Notes under the pieces: generated by a model
The model's database searches: none
What the model was told of the DNA's origin: nothing
Seen by the model: the letters and a program-made list of their open reading frames with translations, nothing else
Assembly (NCBI GenBank): GCA_907165065.1
Contig: OU015525.1
Coordinates: forward strand, 31,004,037 to 31,068,036
Direction: 5' to 3'
Length of the DNA: 64,000 bases
Source: Caprimulgus europaeus
Lineage: Eukaryota; Chordata; Aves; Caprimulgiformes; Caprimulgidae
Made by a program: the position numbers and the translations under genes
Shown here: one piece after another, positions 50,385 to 63,800 of the stretch
How the letters are laid out: each line of letters starts with the position of its first letter
How positions within the stretch are numbered: the first letter of the stretch is position 1

Positions 50385-53300
50385 ACTTAAAGAAAGAAAA
50401 TAGGTAGTAGTCTCTGTTGGTTGATTTTTGCTGGGTAGTGGTGTTCTGATTTCCTCTGCTTTAAGAGGGAAAAAGTGTTTTGTATGTATTGCTACTGAAA
50501 GAATATGGTAGCAGCTAGTAGGTTAGTAAGAGATATGACGTGTGGTCAGTCTGCTAGTTCACAACATGAACAAGAAGTTGTCGATGAGATGCAGAGCTGG
50601 AGCTAGAATACGTAGAGCACTGATGAAATATGTGTGCAAATGTGTTCTTTGTCTGATGTGGTGATGTGCCTGACGTTTGTGGAGGGGAGATACACTAGGG
50701 GTAACTTTTGATCTTGCTCCCATGAGATCTGGGCTCCGGGGTTCTCTGTTCAGCCTCTCCTATGTTAGCAGGATGAAGCAGAAGCGCTCTCACAGGCCAT
50801 TCTGGCAGCTCAGGTTTCCTGGGGTGTCAGAACTTCACAGGCAGCCTCCTGCTGCCAGCAGCCCAGAGTTGCAGTGTGCAGGGAAATCCCTTAGTGGCTT
50901 GCTCTTCTAGGGTAAGCTGGACTCCAGTTCCCTAAGTGTGGCGTCCCACAACATAAGGGGAGAGAAGTGAACCACTAGATACTGAGGTCTGTCTCAGGTT
51001 TTGATGTTTTCTCTTCTGATCCTAAGGTGTGATCTTGAGTCTATGTGGTGCATGTTTCATCAGGAATCAGTTTTCAGTGGAATATGTAAGGGCTGTTCTT
51101 TTTCATAGCCCGAAGACGCAAGGCTGTCTGTGCCGAGTCTGTTCAGATGCTGTTTTCTCTCAGATGCCTACAGCCTATATTTCTTCTAAAAGGACTTCAG
51201 CATGTTTCAGACACACAAAGGCTGTCCACCATCTTCTCAGTGAACTGTATCTTAACCACCCGGCAAACTACAGGGCAAGCTCTGGCAGGAAGTGAATCAC
51301 GCACTGTGTCCAGTTAAATCTGCAAAGGGGATGTAGATAAGCAGGGTGTAATTATCCAAAGTGGAAGCTGACCAGTGCATAGGGCCGTGAATCCTCCCTG
51401 TTACTCCAGGTTACTTCTGGGGGACGGGGAGAGCGTGCTGGCAACTGCAAACCCACAATTCAGGGAAGAGACTCTGCGGTGTGTATTGTTCACCTGCCGA
51501 CTTCGAACACTGTGTCGGAGCACAGATACCAAGTCTATGGGGGAGAAGGATGCATGTGAACTTCAGAGGAAACACTTGGTTACCACAGCTCTTCATCCAG
51601 ACAGACAGGAAGAGTTATTGAATCCTTGTTGTAGGGGTGGTAACTGTACGTGTTGCTGGGAAATTCAGTGCAGCTGTCCTAAGGCACAGACAAAGACAGT
51701 AAAATTGGCAAAGCGGTACCTCGGGCTGAGATAGAGCCAGCAGGGAGGTTATCTGAACGGGAATGATGTTCCTGATGACTTGTGTCAGAAGATGAAAATA
51801 CAGGTTTTGTATTGTGAAAGCTGCAGTACTGAGGTAACTTCAATTTCACAGTAACACTTCCCTGCTGTTTGGACTATTTCAAACTAAACTGGCTTCTTGG
51901 AACTTCTGAATGGTGTTCTTCAATCTCAGCCATTCTTCTGAGACCTCAGTTTTCTTCTGAGCTGATGCAGAACTGGCAGCTGTGCTAATTTCCTTCTTTC
52001 ACAACATAACTGTTCTTCTGCATGTGCTGCAGACAGCAAGAACTCGGCTACTGGAGGGGAAGGTCAGCATCAAGGCAGAATCAAGTTGGAAGTGACATTT
52101 CTGTCTAGGAAAACTATGGTAGAGATTAATCCCATTTATAGTAGTTCTATTCAGTAAACATTTGAACACATTTTTTCCTGATGAAAACTTTGAAGAGTTG
52201 AGTCTGGATGTCCTTAGTCTGTAGTAAGATATGTAAATTAGATGATTGTCAAATATATTGAGTTCTACAGTTGCTTTAAAACTTGCACAAAAACAGGTTT
52301 TATAGGAAAATGTAATTATGAAGAAGTTAGTATTTTTTTTCTAGAAAAATGAAGTGTTTGATCAGTGAATCAATCATCTTAATTCAAACATGGCTTGCTG
52401 AAACAAACTGGATCAGTTTAGTGGTATCCTGTTTGTGCCTTAGCCCCACAATACATTTCTGGGAGATGTAATCTGAGATACTTAATCCTTTTTCCTCTGT
52501 GGGATGGTTCCCGTCAAGAGCTTTTTTCCTTAACACACTCTCTTCTCTGTCTGGATGGAACATTGCACTAGGAGAACTGTGGCTGTGTTGAATGGGATAT
52601 AGATCCTGAAGCCTATAAACAGGGGCACTAAAACTACCTGTTAGCGTACATTGCCATGTGAAACAAAGCCAGAATGAACTGTTTTGAATTGGAATATGTC
52701 AAAATGAAACTTCACACATGAGAACTTTTCTTAGTATTTCACTGGGGGGTGGTTGGTGGTGGTGGTGATATTTTTCAGTCTTTATTCTGAACTTGAGACA
52801 AACATAGTGTTGAAATATTAGAACTTAAGTGTTCTGATTTCCTATTTGTTCAGCAAAACACCTGCAACTTTCATTGAGGTCCACTCAAGTCGAAGCTTCT
52901 AAAAATCTTAACTACAACAGCAACAAAGCTCTACTCCAGTGCTGGATTGTGCAGGCAAGCAGTAGGGTGGAAGATGTCTTCTCTCCTATAATGTGCCCCT
53001 GGTTAGATGTCCAAGGTATCATATTTGTTTGTTGAGGTAGTCACAGTTACTACTCTGAGAATGCTTCTATTCCATTATTTGTGCCATCTGTATGAGTATA
53101 ATTCACATCTTTGTGCAATTCTCTGTTTGCTCTAGTGAGGTAAAACAAGAGGCACCCTTTTGTTGATCCTACTTTTTGAAAGGCTGGTGCTTGTTGGCCT
53201 GCTCTAAAGATAAACTTCCAAGTCCTTCTACTGCACTTCATTAATAGCTGGATCCTACTTTTGGCATAAGCTGTGGTAGGAAATTGAAGAATGGGCTTGT

Positions 53301-56300
53301 AGGGACAGCAGTCCCAGGGAAAGAACAGACAAAAGACAAGATAGTCTGTGCTCATCATAGAGCTGTGCTTAGATGCTGTGGGGATGTTCTATCTTAAGCT
53401 GGGAATGATTTCTGCTTCTTTGATCTACCAATGTATAGTTGAGGGAAATGTAACAAGAGGGGCTTCAAAATAGGAGGAATTTTATCATAGTATTTTCTAA
53501 AGTACCTTAAAGTTATCTGAGAGCATGATCAGATAGTCCCTGGCATGGAAGGGGAAAGGACTAGAAAGCAGTGGACAGCTAATGAGCATCTTGAGTGGAG
53601 AAAAAGGGAGGGAGAAGAGGAACTTCCCAATGGAGGGGAAAAAAATGAACAACAACAACAACAAAAACACAAGGAGAAGCCAGTGAAATGTTTGGCTTAG
53701 ATGGCAACATAAATGAGTTTGGTGCAGGCCAGGACTTTTTAAAGGTCTTCCTGATAAACTCTGTAAAGCACTGCCACAAGACATAGCACTGTAAAATAGA
53801 CACACAAGTGCTTTGCTGAAAGTGTCTTAAAATGTTCTTCTGTCTTTTCCTTTCTTCAGCCTATAGAATAGCTGAATTCTATACTTGTCAGCTACACTGC
53901 TGTGCACTGTAGTTCATCCTGTTACCATGTTCATGTCTTCTCTTCTTGCTACTCCCCTTTATGTATCATAAGAGTCCACAGAAACACTTTGGCAAGTTCA
54001 GCACCCTAGCCTTTTAAAAGTGGGACGGGAGAGGTTACTGGTGTCTAAACATGTGGGCTGTTCCGAGGGGCTGGAGGCTGCTGGGGCATGTGATGTAAAG
54101 GAGTGCATTTCTGTAAAGGACAGAAGGTATCAACTCAGGCCTGAAAGGCAAGAAGCAAGCAAATAAAAAAGATAAATGAAGGACAAGTTCTATCACTTTG
54201 TTTCTTTCAATTCGGTGCCTAATATACTAATTTCACCACACAAAATACAAGCTATGGCAAGTACCCCAGGAACTAAGAAAAAAGAGAAACAGGGATGTTT
54301 TCTTTTAGAAGTGGTTTTCAAGTGAAATTCCAAAGATGAAGTGCATTTTTAGCTACTGATTAGCTTTAAAAATATGCTATACAAATAACTATTTGAATTT
54401 TCTATAAGATTTAAGTTCACATGCAGATTTCTACTATTCTCATATTTGATTACTGGAATTGCTTGGGGAAATGTAACCATTTTTCTGTATTCCACTTTCT
54501 TTCAGGAAAGACTGAAATAAAAAGGGTTATGTGGCTGTAGATTTGTGTAGGTCAGAGGCTTTTGACACTTACAATACCAAGCACAGAAATTCTTCCACTG
54601 AAGAGTGATGCAAAAGCAGTGACAGCTCATTTCAGAAGCACTGCAAATTTCTTTGGGTCAAGCCAGGATGCCCCTCCTGTAAGATAAAGAGTAGGATCAA
54701 CAAGCATTTCAAAAGAGGCTTGTCTTCCTCCATACTGATAAGGAAAACCTCGAACCTTTAAAAGCCAATTTACAAAAGCACAGTGGCTGGAGCTGTTCAA
54801 GGACACCACTCTCACTGGAACGGTACCCAGCTGTAGCCGCCTCAAGGGAGCTGGGAGCACACACTGGCATCACTTTTGGTGGAAATATTATGTCTCAAAG
54901 TCACTTAGCTCTTCTGTTTGTGCCCCTACAGTAAGTCTGTGCTTCTAATTATTACATTTAAGCACTCTGGTATCACTGAAAATTGAAACCTAAATCCCAG
55001 AGGCACCTCTAAGAAATTTCAAACTTGTAAGACAAAAAGAGTACGTGAATTCAGCGCGTCACCCGCGCAAGTCTGGATTAGCACATCCTGATTCTACACA
55101 CATCCAGCTCTGTGCTGGAAATAGCTCTCTTTCTCTATCGTATTGATGTGTATAACCTTTTCCCTAACATCTGTGTCTCTCCTACATTAAAAAAGACCCA
55201 TTTTAAGTATGTAGCAGGTGAGGCTTTTACTTGGTTTTAAAGGCTTGTCAACTGCATAGCCCACCTGCACTTCTCCAGACAGCTGTTTTGGGGTACAAGA
55301 CTACCGTTCTGATGAAGCTTCAAGCCAGCAAGACATTTACTCGAGTAAAAGTCTGTTATTTAATCTCCCCAGGTATTTATACAGCCTAACAAGAGGAGGA
55401 AGGAGCACAACCTCAGGGATTTTAAAGCACAGCTGCTTTAGAAGTGAGGACTTGCATTCACTGTCTTGTTTTTAAGGAAGGTAGTTTTAAGGTGCATGCT
55501 GGTCCCCTTGTTCTGTTTCTGAGCTTAAGTGGACTTCACTGTTTTCAGCAACGTTTGAATTGAACAAACTAAAAGTGTTCAGAGTTAACTGCATAGACAG
55601 CTGCCTTGCCTGAACAGACATCATCCAACCCTAAATGTGGTCTTAACCCTGTGAAACTGTCAGGAAGCTTTCAGTCTTAACTGATGTGATAGCTCGGGGT
55701 GAAGCACTGCCTGGCTTTCCCCCCATTCTCGAGTTATAAAAGGGCAGTACTGGGCGAGGCCTCCACTTTCCTCTGGTCTTTTTTCCATTCCCTATTTCTG
55801 CTCTTATTATCACAAAGCCGTATTCTAGCACTGAAGGAACACACTCATTCCTATGAAATTACTGTGGTAAGTGGAAACGTTGAAAGTAACTGAAATAGGT
55901 GACCACAGACATTATTTAAGGAGAACCTAGTGTGTTTGGGGTTGGGGGGAGGAAGGGGAAGAGAAGTTGGACTTTATTTTGTTTGTTTACAACTGCTGTA
56001 TCCTTAAGTTTAGTGGTTGAATAGCTGAAGCAGCATGCTGAAGGAGACAGGTTCCTGACATCTTCCTTCTCCTTCACAGACAAACGCTGGCAGGCTTAGT
56101 GGCAATGTCTGAGGAGTGAGCACACCCAGCTGACACGACACTCACTGCCAGGGGTTATGGGCTTCTACTAGGAATAGAAAATACAAGTTTGATCCAGCTT
56201 CTTTCTCCCTTTACCTTGTAGCTCATATTTCACATCCTAGAGGAAATGCACATTTCTCTGACAAAAACTACTCAGATATATCTGGTACAGCTGAAATGTG

Positions 56301-56414
56301 ATACAAATCTGCATTTTGTTGCTTAAAATCACTGTCCATTCAATAAAGAAACCAGGCAAGCAGATCCATGTGCCCTACATGTTCCACCAGCTTGAGATCC
56401 TTCTAACAATTCTG
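50385..56414. other. Intergenic DNA with simple repeats only
   Basis: Contains a (GGT)n tract near 52754-52767 and (AAC)5 at 53648-53664. No gene, tRNA or interspersed repeat is recognised. Open frames of around 100 codons have no recognisable features. Confidence 0.6.
53648..53664 (+). repeat. (AAC)n microsatellite
   Basis: Five tandem AAC units with an A-rich flank. Confidence 0.8.
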
Positions 56415-56672
56415 TGTAGTTCAGCCTGGAAAATAGAAGGCTTCAGGGAGATCTTATAGTGACCTTCCAGTACCTGAAGGGGCTACAAGAAAGCTGGGTA
56501 GGGACTTTTACAAAGGCAGGTAGTGACAGAACAAGGGGAAATGGCTTCCAACTGGAAGAGGGCAAGTTTAGATTAGATATTAGGAAGAAATTCTTTACTG
56601 TGAGGGTGGTCAGACACTGGAACAGGTTGCCCAAGGAAATTGTGGATGCCCCCTCCCTGGAAGTGTTCAATT
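56415..56672 (+). mobile_element. CR1 LINE fragment (end of ORF2), plus strand, lacking its 3' end
   Basis: The sense strand encodes the C-terminus of CR1 ORF2: [19 protein letters not shown], then [19 protein letters not shown] and PSLEVFNS. The frame is open over this whole part, which suggests a fairly young copy. The element stops at about 56672, where CR1 should continue for roughly 120-150 bases of 3' UTR ending in the ATTCTATG-type repeat. That 3' part is absent, so the copy was probably cut by a later deletion or rearrangement. Confidence 0.9.
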
Positions 56673-59600
56673 CAGTGTATTATTTCAGTTACATCTATAT
56701 TAGCAACCTAAACAGGTTCAGTGCCTGTCCCCTGACTTTAAGGGCCAGTGGCACTGCCTGGCTTGTGTTCATGTGGCAGTATTATCCTGCTTCCTAAAAC
56801 AATCCCCATGCTGCCTACTAGGAATGGTTTTGGCTTGTGCCCGGGCATTGCCCGAGGAGTACTGGCTGCATGGACCAAAGCCATCCCAAGAGGCGTGCTA
56901 TCAGCACCAACAGTCACTCATCAGTCACTACTTTTGCCCTGGTTAGCTCACTAGTTTTGTATCATAGTTATTTAAAAAATAGGTGAAGTGCTCTTTATAT
57001 TTTCTTATTAAAGAGAACAAAGTTACAAAATACAATTTCATCAAATACAGACTAACAGGCAGATGTGCAACAAAAAAGCGGAGTGTGGAGTGCTGTGGGG
57101 ACACAATGAACAAGTCCTTCCAAAACCATGCAATAGCACAATCTGCATTTTAGGAGTTTTAGACCATGATTTTAGGAACAACTAAAAAAAAACCCATAGT
57201 AACCACGCCTGGCAGCCTAACTCTTATTTACTGAGAACTGTAAAATAAACTCTGGAGGCAATGTTATGTTCTTAAAAAGTCACTGTCAAATTACAAACAA
57301 TTGAAAACACACTTGCATTTCAAACCTATTTGTCTCGTGGTGTTATATGTCACACAAATTGCAAAACAGATGCTATTAGCAATATTTTTTTCTTTTGCCT
57401 GGTGTGCTGGTAATCTTCAGGGCTATTTTGGTGGATCTTCTGCACAGAAACAGGAAGGAGAAAACATTTTTGAAAGTGTGATCGTAAAACCACAAAATAG
57501 TGGATTGGGAACTTGGCCACTCATCCCTGAAGCTGCCCTTATTTCAAACCAAAAGTAACCCAGAAAACATGGATTAAACTCTCTAGATTCCCCACCCTTA
57601 CCAGTCACTGTTTCCTCAGCTATGGACAGCCTTAAAACAGTCTTTAAAAAACCTGTCACTGCTGGATGGGCTGCACTACTCTGTAAATAAAGAGGTTATT
57701 CCCTTCTCTGTATCCAGAATCCTTAAAACTATTTACTTATCTCTTTTTTTTTTCCATAAGACAAACAGAACAAAGAAAACTTCAGCCCTTCTAATTTCTA
57801 GCTTTGCCAGCGCCTGCTCCCTGGTCTGCTGAAGCGTATTGATCTCTGGTGGGATAAGCCATCCTCTCGCAGAGCCCAGCTGCCCTCTTCTCTCTCTGCC
57901 CTCTGGCAAGAGTCTCCCCCGACAAATCAATAATGTATCCCGCAGTCTGCCCTTCCCTGGGGAAGGACGGCTGCCTCCCTCCACCTGCGCAGCCGGCTGA
58001 GGCTGCCCAGCTCTGGGCTCACAGGCTGCTTTCAGAGGGAGGCAACGAGTGCAGCAGCCCCTGCCCGGCTCACTGCAGTGGGCAGGGCTCGGAAGGCCCC
58101 TACCAGCTCATCGCCGCTCCTCGGGCACTGGGACCCTGCACACAGTCTGCAGCTCCCTCCCAGGTGTCACAGGCGGGTTGAAATGGAGAAACAGCCCTCC
58201 TAACCAGAGGGAAAGAGAGGTGTTTTTTGAGAAACAGAATATCTCAAAGGAAATTAGTATTTGTAGTATTTTAGGCAAGTGCTGGGTTAAGAGCCGTGCC
58301 CTTCGCTTAGCCCCGGGTACAATTGAGTGGTCATGCAGCCTTTAGTTGTATGTGACGTTCTAGGGTGGGGTTTTTTCCTGTGGGATGCTGGCATCATTTG
58401 TTGAGCAGAACAGCCAGTGACCACTTGGTGAGCGCCTGGTCAATAATTTGATTTCTCCTCTGTTCTGCCTGTGTCTGTGTGTCCCTGTAGGCCAAATGTT
58501 GCCCCAACTCTGCTCTGCACAGAGAATTATTCATCGATGTTGCTCAGGGGCTCAGACGGCACAGTAACTCACCAGCATTACTGTATACATTGTTACATGC
58601 CTTTTGGAGGCGAGGGGCAAGTTTTCACACCACCATTACTGCTCCAGCGATGAGGGACTCGGGGCGCAGTTATAGGAAAGGTTTCTCTCATGGCAGAAGC
58701 AGTTGAAGACATTCCCTCTGCCTCGGCCCCCATCTCCAGCTACCCAGCCCTGCTCTCGCAGCACACTTCACTGCCTCCATAGCAGCACTGATGCATTCAT
58801 TTATGAGATTGGTCTGTAAATCATCTGCACTGCAGGCCCACAGACAGCTGCATTAGTGCGTTTGGGGAGCTGGTAGCTGCCGCACAGAGGCAGGGCACAG
58901 CGTACGGGCAGATGTGACGTGGGCAAACAGAATCTTGCTTTGATATCACAGGAAATGCTCATTTAACTAAAGCTTAAAGCTGGTAAAGAATATGGACAAG
59001 GGCTGCTACTTTAAATTCTCAGTCTGAGACACCTACAACTTCTGTTTCACTTGCTTTTTCAGAGTATTTAGCATTTTTTTGCACTCTCTTTATCGGGACT
59101 ATAAGTCTGGTGATCTCAGCTGTAGCTGTGGCAGTGCAGGTTGGCCAGCGTGCTGGAGTTTAATTTTCTGCGCAGCATTGTGTAGCAGTTCTGTTGCACA
59201 GCCAGAGAGACTGCAGTTCTGCTAAGCAGTGTTTAATTACCTTGCTCCTGAGACCACCCTGTCTCCCTCAGACCTCTGCCACGTTGTTTATGACATGTGT
59301 TTCAGTTTCTGCAGAACTGAAACAGGAGCCGGCTGGATAACGTGCCCCTCCAGTGCCCAGCTATGGCTCATCCCTAGAGCATCATCCACCTCATGCACTA
59401 AGGAAGAGAGGCATCCTGTGGAAAAAAACCCACACTACCATGCCATTGAAACCTGCAACGTGATGAATATATGCAGTAGGAGGATAAATTAGGAATGAGT
59501 CCTGCAGCATCATTTTGCAAGTTGCATTAAAAGTAAAGAGAGGACACTCATCCCGTCATCTGAATTCATGTATGTTACCACATGATCAATAGCAGGCTTG

Positions 59601-60548
59601 ATGAACACTGTAACTCCACAACATGCCTTTCTGCCATTTCAGCTGGAGGATTAACCTCTATCAGCAGCAAATCACCATCTTTTATACAGATGTGCGGTGC
59701 AGGGACTTGATGGTGTCTCGCTGTTATTTGTTGACAGCAGAGGAATAGAAAATCGTGGGTGCAGCTCCATGTTTCCACCCAGCTGGTCTATAAGCAGGGG
59801 ACATCCCATTCCCCCCAACTCTGCAGCAGTGACCAGCCCCTCCACCATGCTGCTTTCTTGCCCTGGTTTTGGGCAGGATTAGCAGAGGGCAGCGCAAGGG
59901 ATGAGGAGAGATAGAGTGAGGTGCAGGTCGAGGGCCGTGTAGCAGCATTCTGGCAGCAGCTGGCCCTGGGACCACCTTGGCTGCATGGCCCTTTGGCACC
60001 CTGAGGAGCAATGGGCCCTCTTCCACGTTTGGGAGTAGAATGGCATCTGATGAGGAGTAGCCTTGCTGCCTTTGCTCTTCCCAGGCAAACCTTAGATTCT
60101 TCCCCTCCAACCCACTGTATTTCTTTCTCTTTGCTTTGCTCAGGAACACCGTTTTACCCTCTGGCTTCACTGTCTGCCTTCCCGTCCAAGCCAGCTCCCA
60201 TCCCACAGGCTGCCCACCCCATACTCTGATCCTTCCAGTTGCTGAAGGAGGAGACTTGCAGCACCATCTGCCCACACCAGATCCCGACTGACCTCTCTTT
60301 CCTGACCACCACAGCTGCCCCTCCTAGCCCCTGCTATTCCGCTGCCTCCTCCAGCCCTGTCAGCTCCCACCCCCCTTCCCACCCCGCCACCCTTCCCTCA
60401 GCGTCGCTTCCCCTCAGCACTTCATCTCTCTCCTCAAGAACAATTCCACCATTTTCAGCCAGGAAAAACTCCCCACCAGCTTGGCCTGCTGCTGCTTTCC
60501 TTGGTTATTAAAAGCAAATAAATATAACAAGTGGTGCACTGACTAAAT
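56673..60548. other. Intergenic DNA, partly GC-rich
   Basis: No gene is recognised. A 183-codon open frame on the minus strand (59724-60275) is the longest in the window but has no recognisable motif. A C-rich, Pro/Ser-coding pyrimidine stretch lies at about 60310-60430. Confidence 0.55.
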
Positions 60549-60801
60549 TTGGACGACGATTTTTCTTTTTTCCCCAAAAAACAGCGCTGCGTGGCGCGAA
60601 GGAAACCCCACGAGGCTGCGTTTGGGGCTGCCTTCTCTCGGGTTTCCCAGCCCCTCTGCGGGATGTGGCCCTCTGAGGGCGATCGTGTTTCCATGGTGGC
60701 CGCCGCCATTAACTCTGCCAGGCGCCGTTCTTCCCTCTGCTGTGGAGAGGTCGGCCCTGTCGTCCCTCTGAAGGCTTCTGCGAGGAGCCAGGAGGGAAGA
60801 G
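60549..60801 (+). promoter_or_regulatory. CpG-rich patch with promoter-like traits
   Basis: About 20 CpG dinucleotides occur in 250 bases, far above the surroundings. It contains GGTGGCCGCCGCCATTA, whose reverse complement has a YY1-like AATGGCGGC core. AATAAATATAAC lies just upstream as a weak TATA-like stretch, and GAAGAG followed by GTGAGG at 60796-60807 resembles a splice donor. A 140-codon frame (60549-60971) crosses it, without homology. This could be the first exon of an unannotated transcript or only a GC-rich island. Confidence 0.35.
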
Positions 60802-63800
60802 GTGAGGGAAAGGGAGAGCTGATACAGGAAAATCTTTGGTTTTCACCCCAGAAGATCCTCTCTCACCCCACTGGAAAGCTCTGGGGACAGCCTGTGAGAG
60901 GCCGCAGCCCTGGGGGCTACCTCAGTGCCCACGCCAGCAGTTTTCCCCATCCCCGGGTGAGCTGGCAATGACAGCTCACTTTTCCGAAAGGAGGCTGTTT
61001 TTTTCGCAGGAAATTTCCACATCCCTGTGTAAAACGTGCCCGTGGCTTCCCAGGACCTGCTGTGGAGTCGGGCACGAGAGATGCAGAGTATGGGCCAACA
61101 CATGAGCAAGCGCCACATCAGGGAGAAGGTCTGCTGCCTGTGTCTTAGCCACTTTTGGGAACACTCTTTTCCAAGCCCAGACCAATACTCACTGTAAACC
61201 ATCCAAGTTTCTACTAAAATATATGTATTTCATTGAAAACTCAGTGATTAGTATCTTTTTGAAGTTCACACTGCTGAGCAGTGGGGGATGATGTGGTAGT
61301 CAAATTGGTCTGAAGCAAAAATTATTATTCAATGGTATCTCTATTTTTTTTATACATAAGCAACATTTCAGTCAGAAGTAAGATCAGAAACTTTTAGCAG
61401 CAGTGTTAACTCAACTCTGCTCATTTTGCTTGCAATTTTGGTTCTGAAATCTTCCATGAAAATAGAGAACAAAATGTTCTTAAAAACACTAGAGCCTTTG
61501 AAATGATATATGACATAATTTAACTTAAAAAAATCAAGACCATTAAATATAGGCATCAACAGTGTATTGCTAGCATGTGCATAGCTGCATACATTATGTC
61601 ATTTCTTATTTCAGGAAACTTAAAGAAATCCATTGCTTCCAAAATGATTCACTCCTCCGACCTGGCACCTAGTTTCAAGCGAGCAGTGCAGAAGAGTAAC
61701 ACATCCTACACGTTCCCTGCACACTTTGTTTAAAAATCAACTTCAGGAATCCAGGGATGGGCAATGCTCTGCCACACGTATTGCCTTGTGCTGGAGCCCA
61801 CTTGGCTATGTAGTTGTACAAACTTGTTTGATATTTTGCTTGTTATGTTGCTGCTAAGAACTCTCACCCAAATTAAATAATTTCAGGAAGTTGCTTTCCA
61901 AGCACGTGTGATTAGAAGCCCCTAAGTTTCCATTTATGGGCTATTAATTATATTATTATTATTATTTATGTAATACCCTTCTATGCTAAGTACTTGTTAC
62001 TCCATGTGCTTAAGGAGCTTATTGGATGGATTCCAAAGCAAGGATGTTGCAAAGTAGGAGAGGAAAGAAAAAGCCTGCTGCTTCTTAGAGGAAGGCAGCA
62101 CATATGTAGAGCTCAAGGAAGCAGTTGTATTTAAGCTTATAGAAGGTAGAAAGCATAAGAAGGCCAGTAGGTGGGTTTCAGGTGTGTGCAAAGTCAAGTC
62201 AGTGGGAACAAGAAGCTAAATTCACAATGGACATTTAAAAGGTGCCAGCACTTCCTTTGAAGCACCTTGGTTTTTTTACTGCTCTGATACCTATTAGCAT
62301 CCACAGGTTTGAAAAAAGAGATCTATTCTCTCCTGAAATGCCTAGCACCGGCAAAGTGAACCAGGATGTCTCTGAAACAGCTGTAGGAAATGCTAAGGAG
62401 AGAGTCACAAGTTAACCCCAAGGGACTTAGGCTCAGATTCTTAAAGGTAATTAGGTACCTTTAAATACAAGTTAGATGTCTAAATCTTTGAGGCTCAGGA
62501 TCTTACTTAACTAACTCTGGAGGGGAGGGAGTCTCTTTAACCGATTCACAGCCATGAACTCTTTCCTGGATTTGGATCCTGTTTTGTCTTTCAGAAACTG
62601 AACAGGGCATAGTTTTGGTATCATAACAATTACACTGGTGTGGTGGGGACCCTTAATATATTGTCTCCAGGAAACAAGAGATAGAAATGAGTGATAGGAA
62701 ATGTTATAATCATGGGTCTCCTGTGGGGGAAAAAAACCAAGCAAACAAACTTATCTTTGGTCAGCAACAAGGTTTTTGTAATACAAGAAAGCCAGTAAAA
62801 GTAAGGAGAGAAAAGCTTAATCATGCAGTGGAGCAGAATCGCAAAATTCTCACAGGCCCTTTATTTGGATGGACATCACTCATTTCACATCTATATTCCT
62901 GTATTCTGGGAATATAGGAAACTTGTTTTTATTCATCTCAGGCATAAAGAGCCTTGAAATTGCAGTCAGAATAATTTACACTACATGCGAGAATCCTACA
63001 GTATTTTAAATGAATTCCTTGAAATATTTGTGTTCATTCTTTGTTTTGGGCCTCTGGCACACATTGCATTCCACACACAAGTCTCGAGGGGTTCAAAAGG
63101 ATTCACAGCATATAAGAGTTACATTATTAGATATCTAGTCATATATTTGCTGCTGTATAAAGTTCAGCTTTTAATAAACGACCTTCTCTCTGTATCTCTC
63201 TCTTCTGTCCCTGCTGTCATAAAACTATAGCTTTTCTTTTTATGAATCTTGACATTCATTGTTTTGACGGTGTTTGGAGTATAATACTAAATATCTATGA
63301 ACTCTCTCCTGCTATCATGTTATGAGGTAAATAAAAAAGAGCTAAATTTAAAAACATCAAAGCTCATTTTTGTGCAGTGTGAGAAATTCATAGTAGCAGA
63401 AATGTTTCTATAATTTAAGATCCAGTGGAAATAATAGTTTCTTTCAAGTTCCTTGAAGTATTTGCAGCCAAAACATTAGTTTTGCAACAGTAAATGACAT
63501 ACCTGCTAGAAATAAAATGTAAAAATACTTGTTGCTTTTCAGTCGCTGATGGAGTGAGATTCTGGAAAATTGATTTCATTTTTGGTATTTCCATTTTTAA
63601 TAACTTGGAATGGAGCAAACAGAACAAGCCACATCATGGATGATGATGCATTGAACTAATTCACTCCCTTTTCCACAAAAAAGATGTCAAGAGGGAGTCT
63701 GAAGCACACTCCTCTTTCTTGCTGAGCTTCCTGTGGAACATCTCCCAAAGGGCTGAGGAGGTCCTCTGTAGCTCCTTTCCTAGTCTCCACACAGCTATAC

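Noticed and set aside
56459..56797. 112-codon open frame as a possible host gene
   Set aside because: Its first 70 codons are the CR1 ORF2 C-terminus and the rest runs into unrelated flanking DNA.
59724..60275. 183-codon open frame on the minus strand, the longest in the window
   Set aside because: It has no recognisable domain or signal, lies in GC-rich DNA where stops are rare, and has open frames on the other strand over the same bases. Chance is the best explanation.
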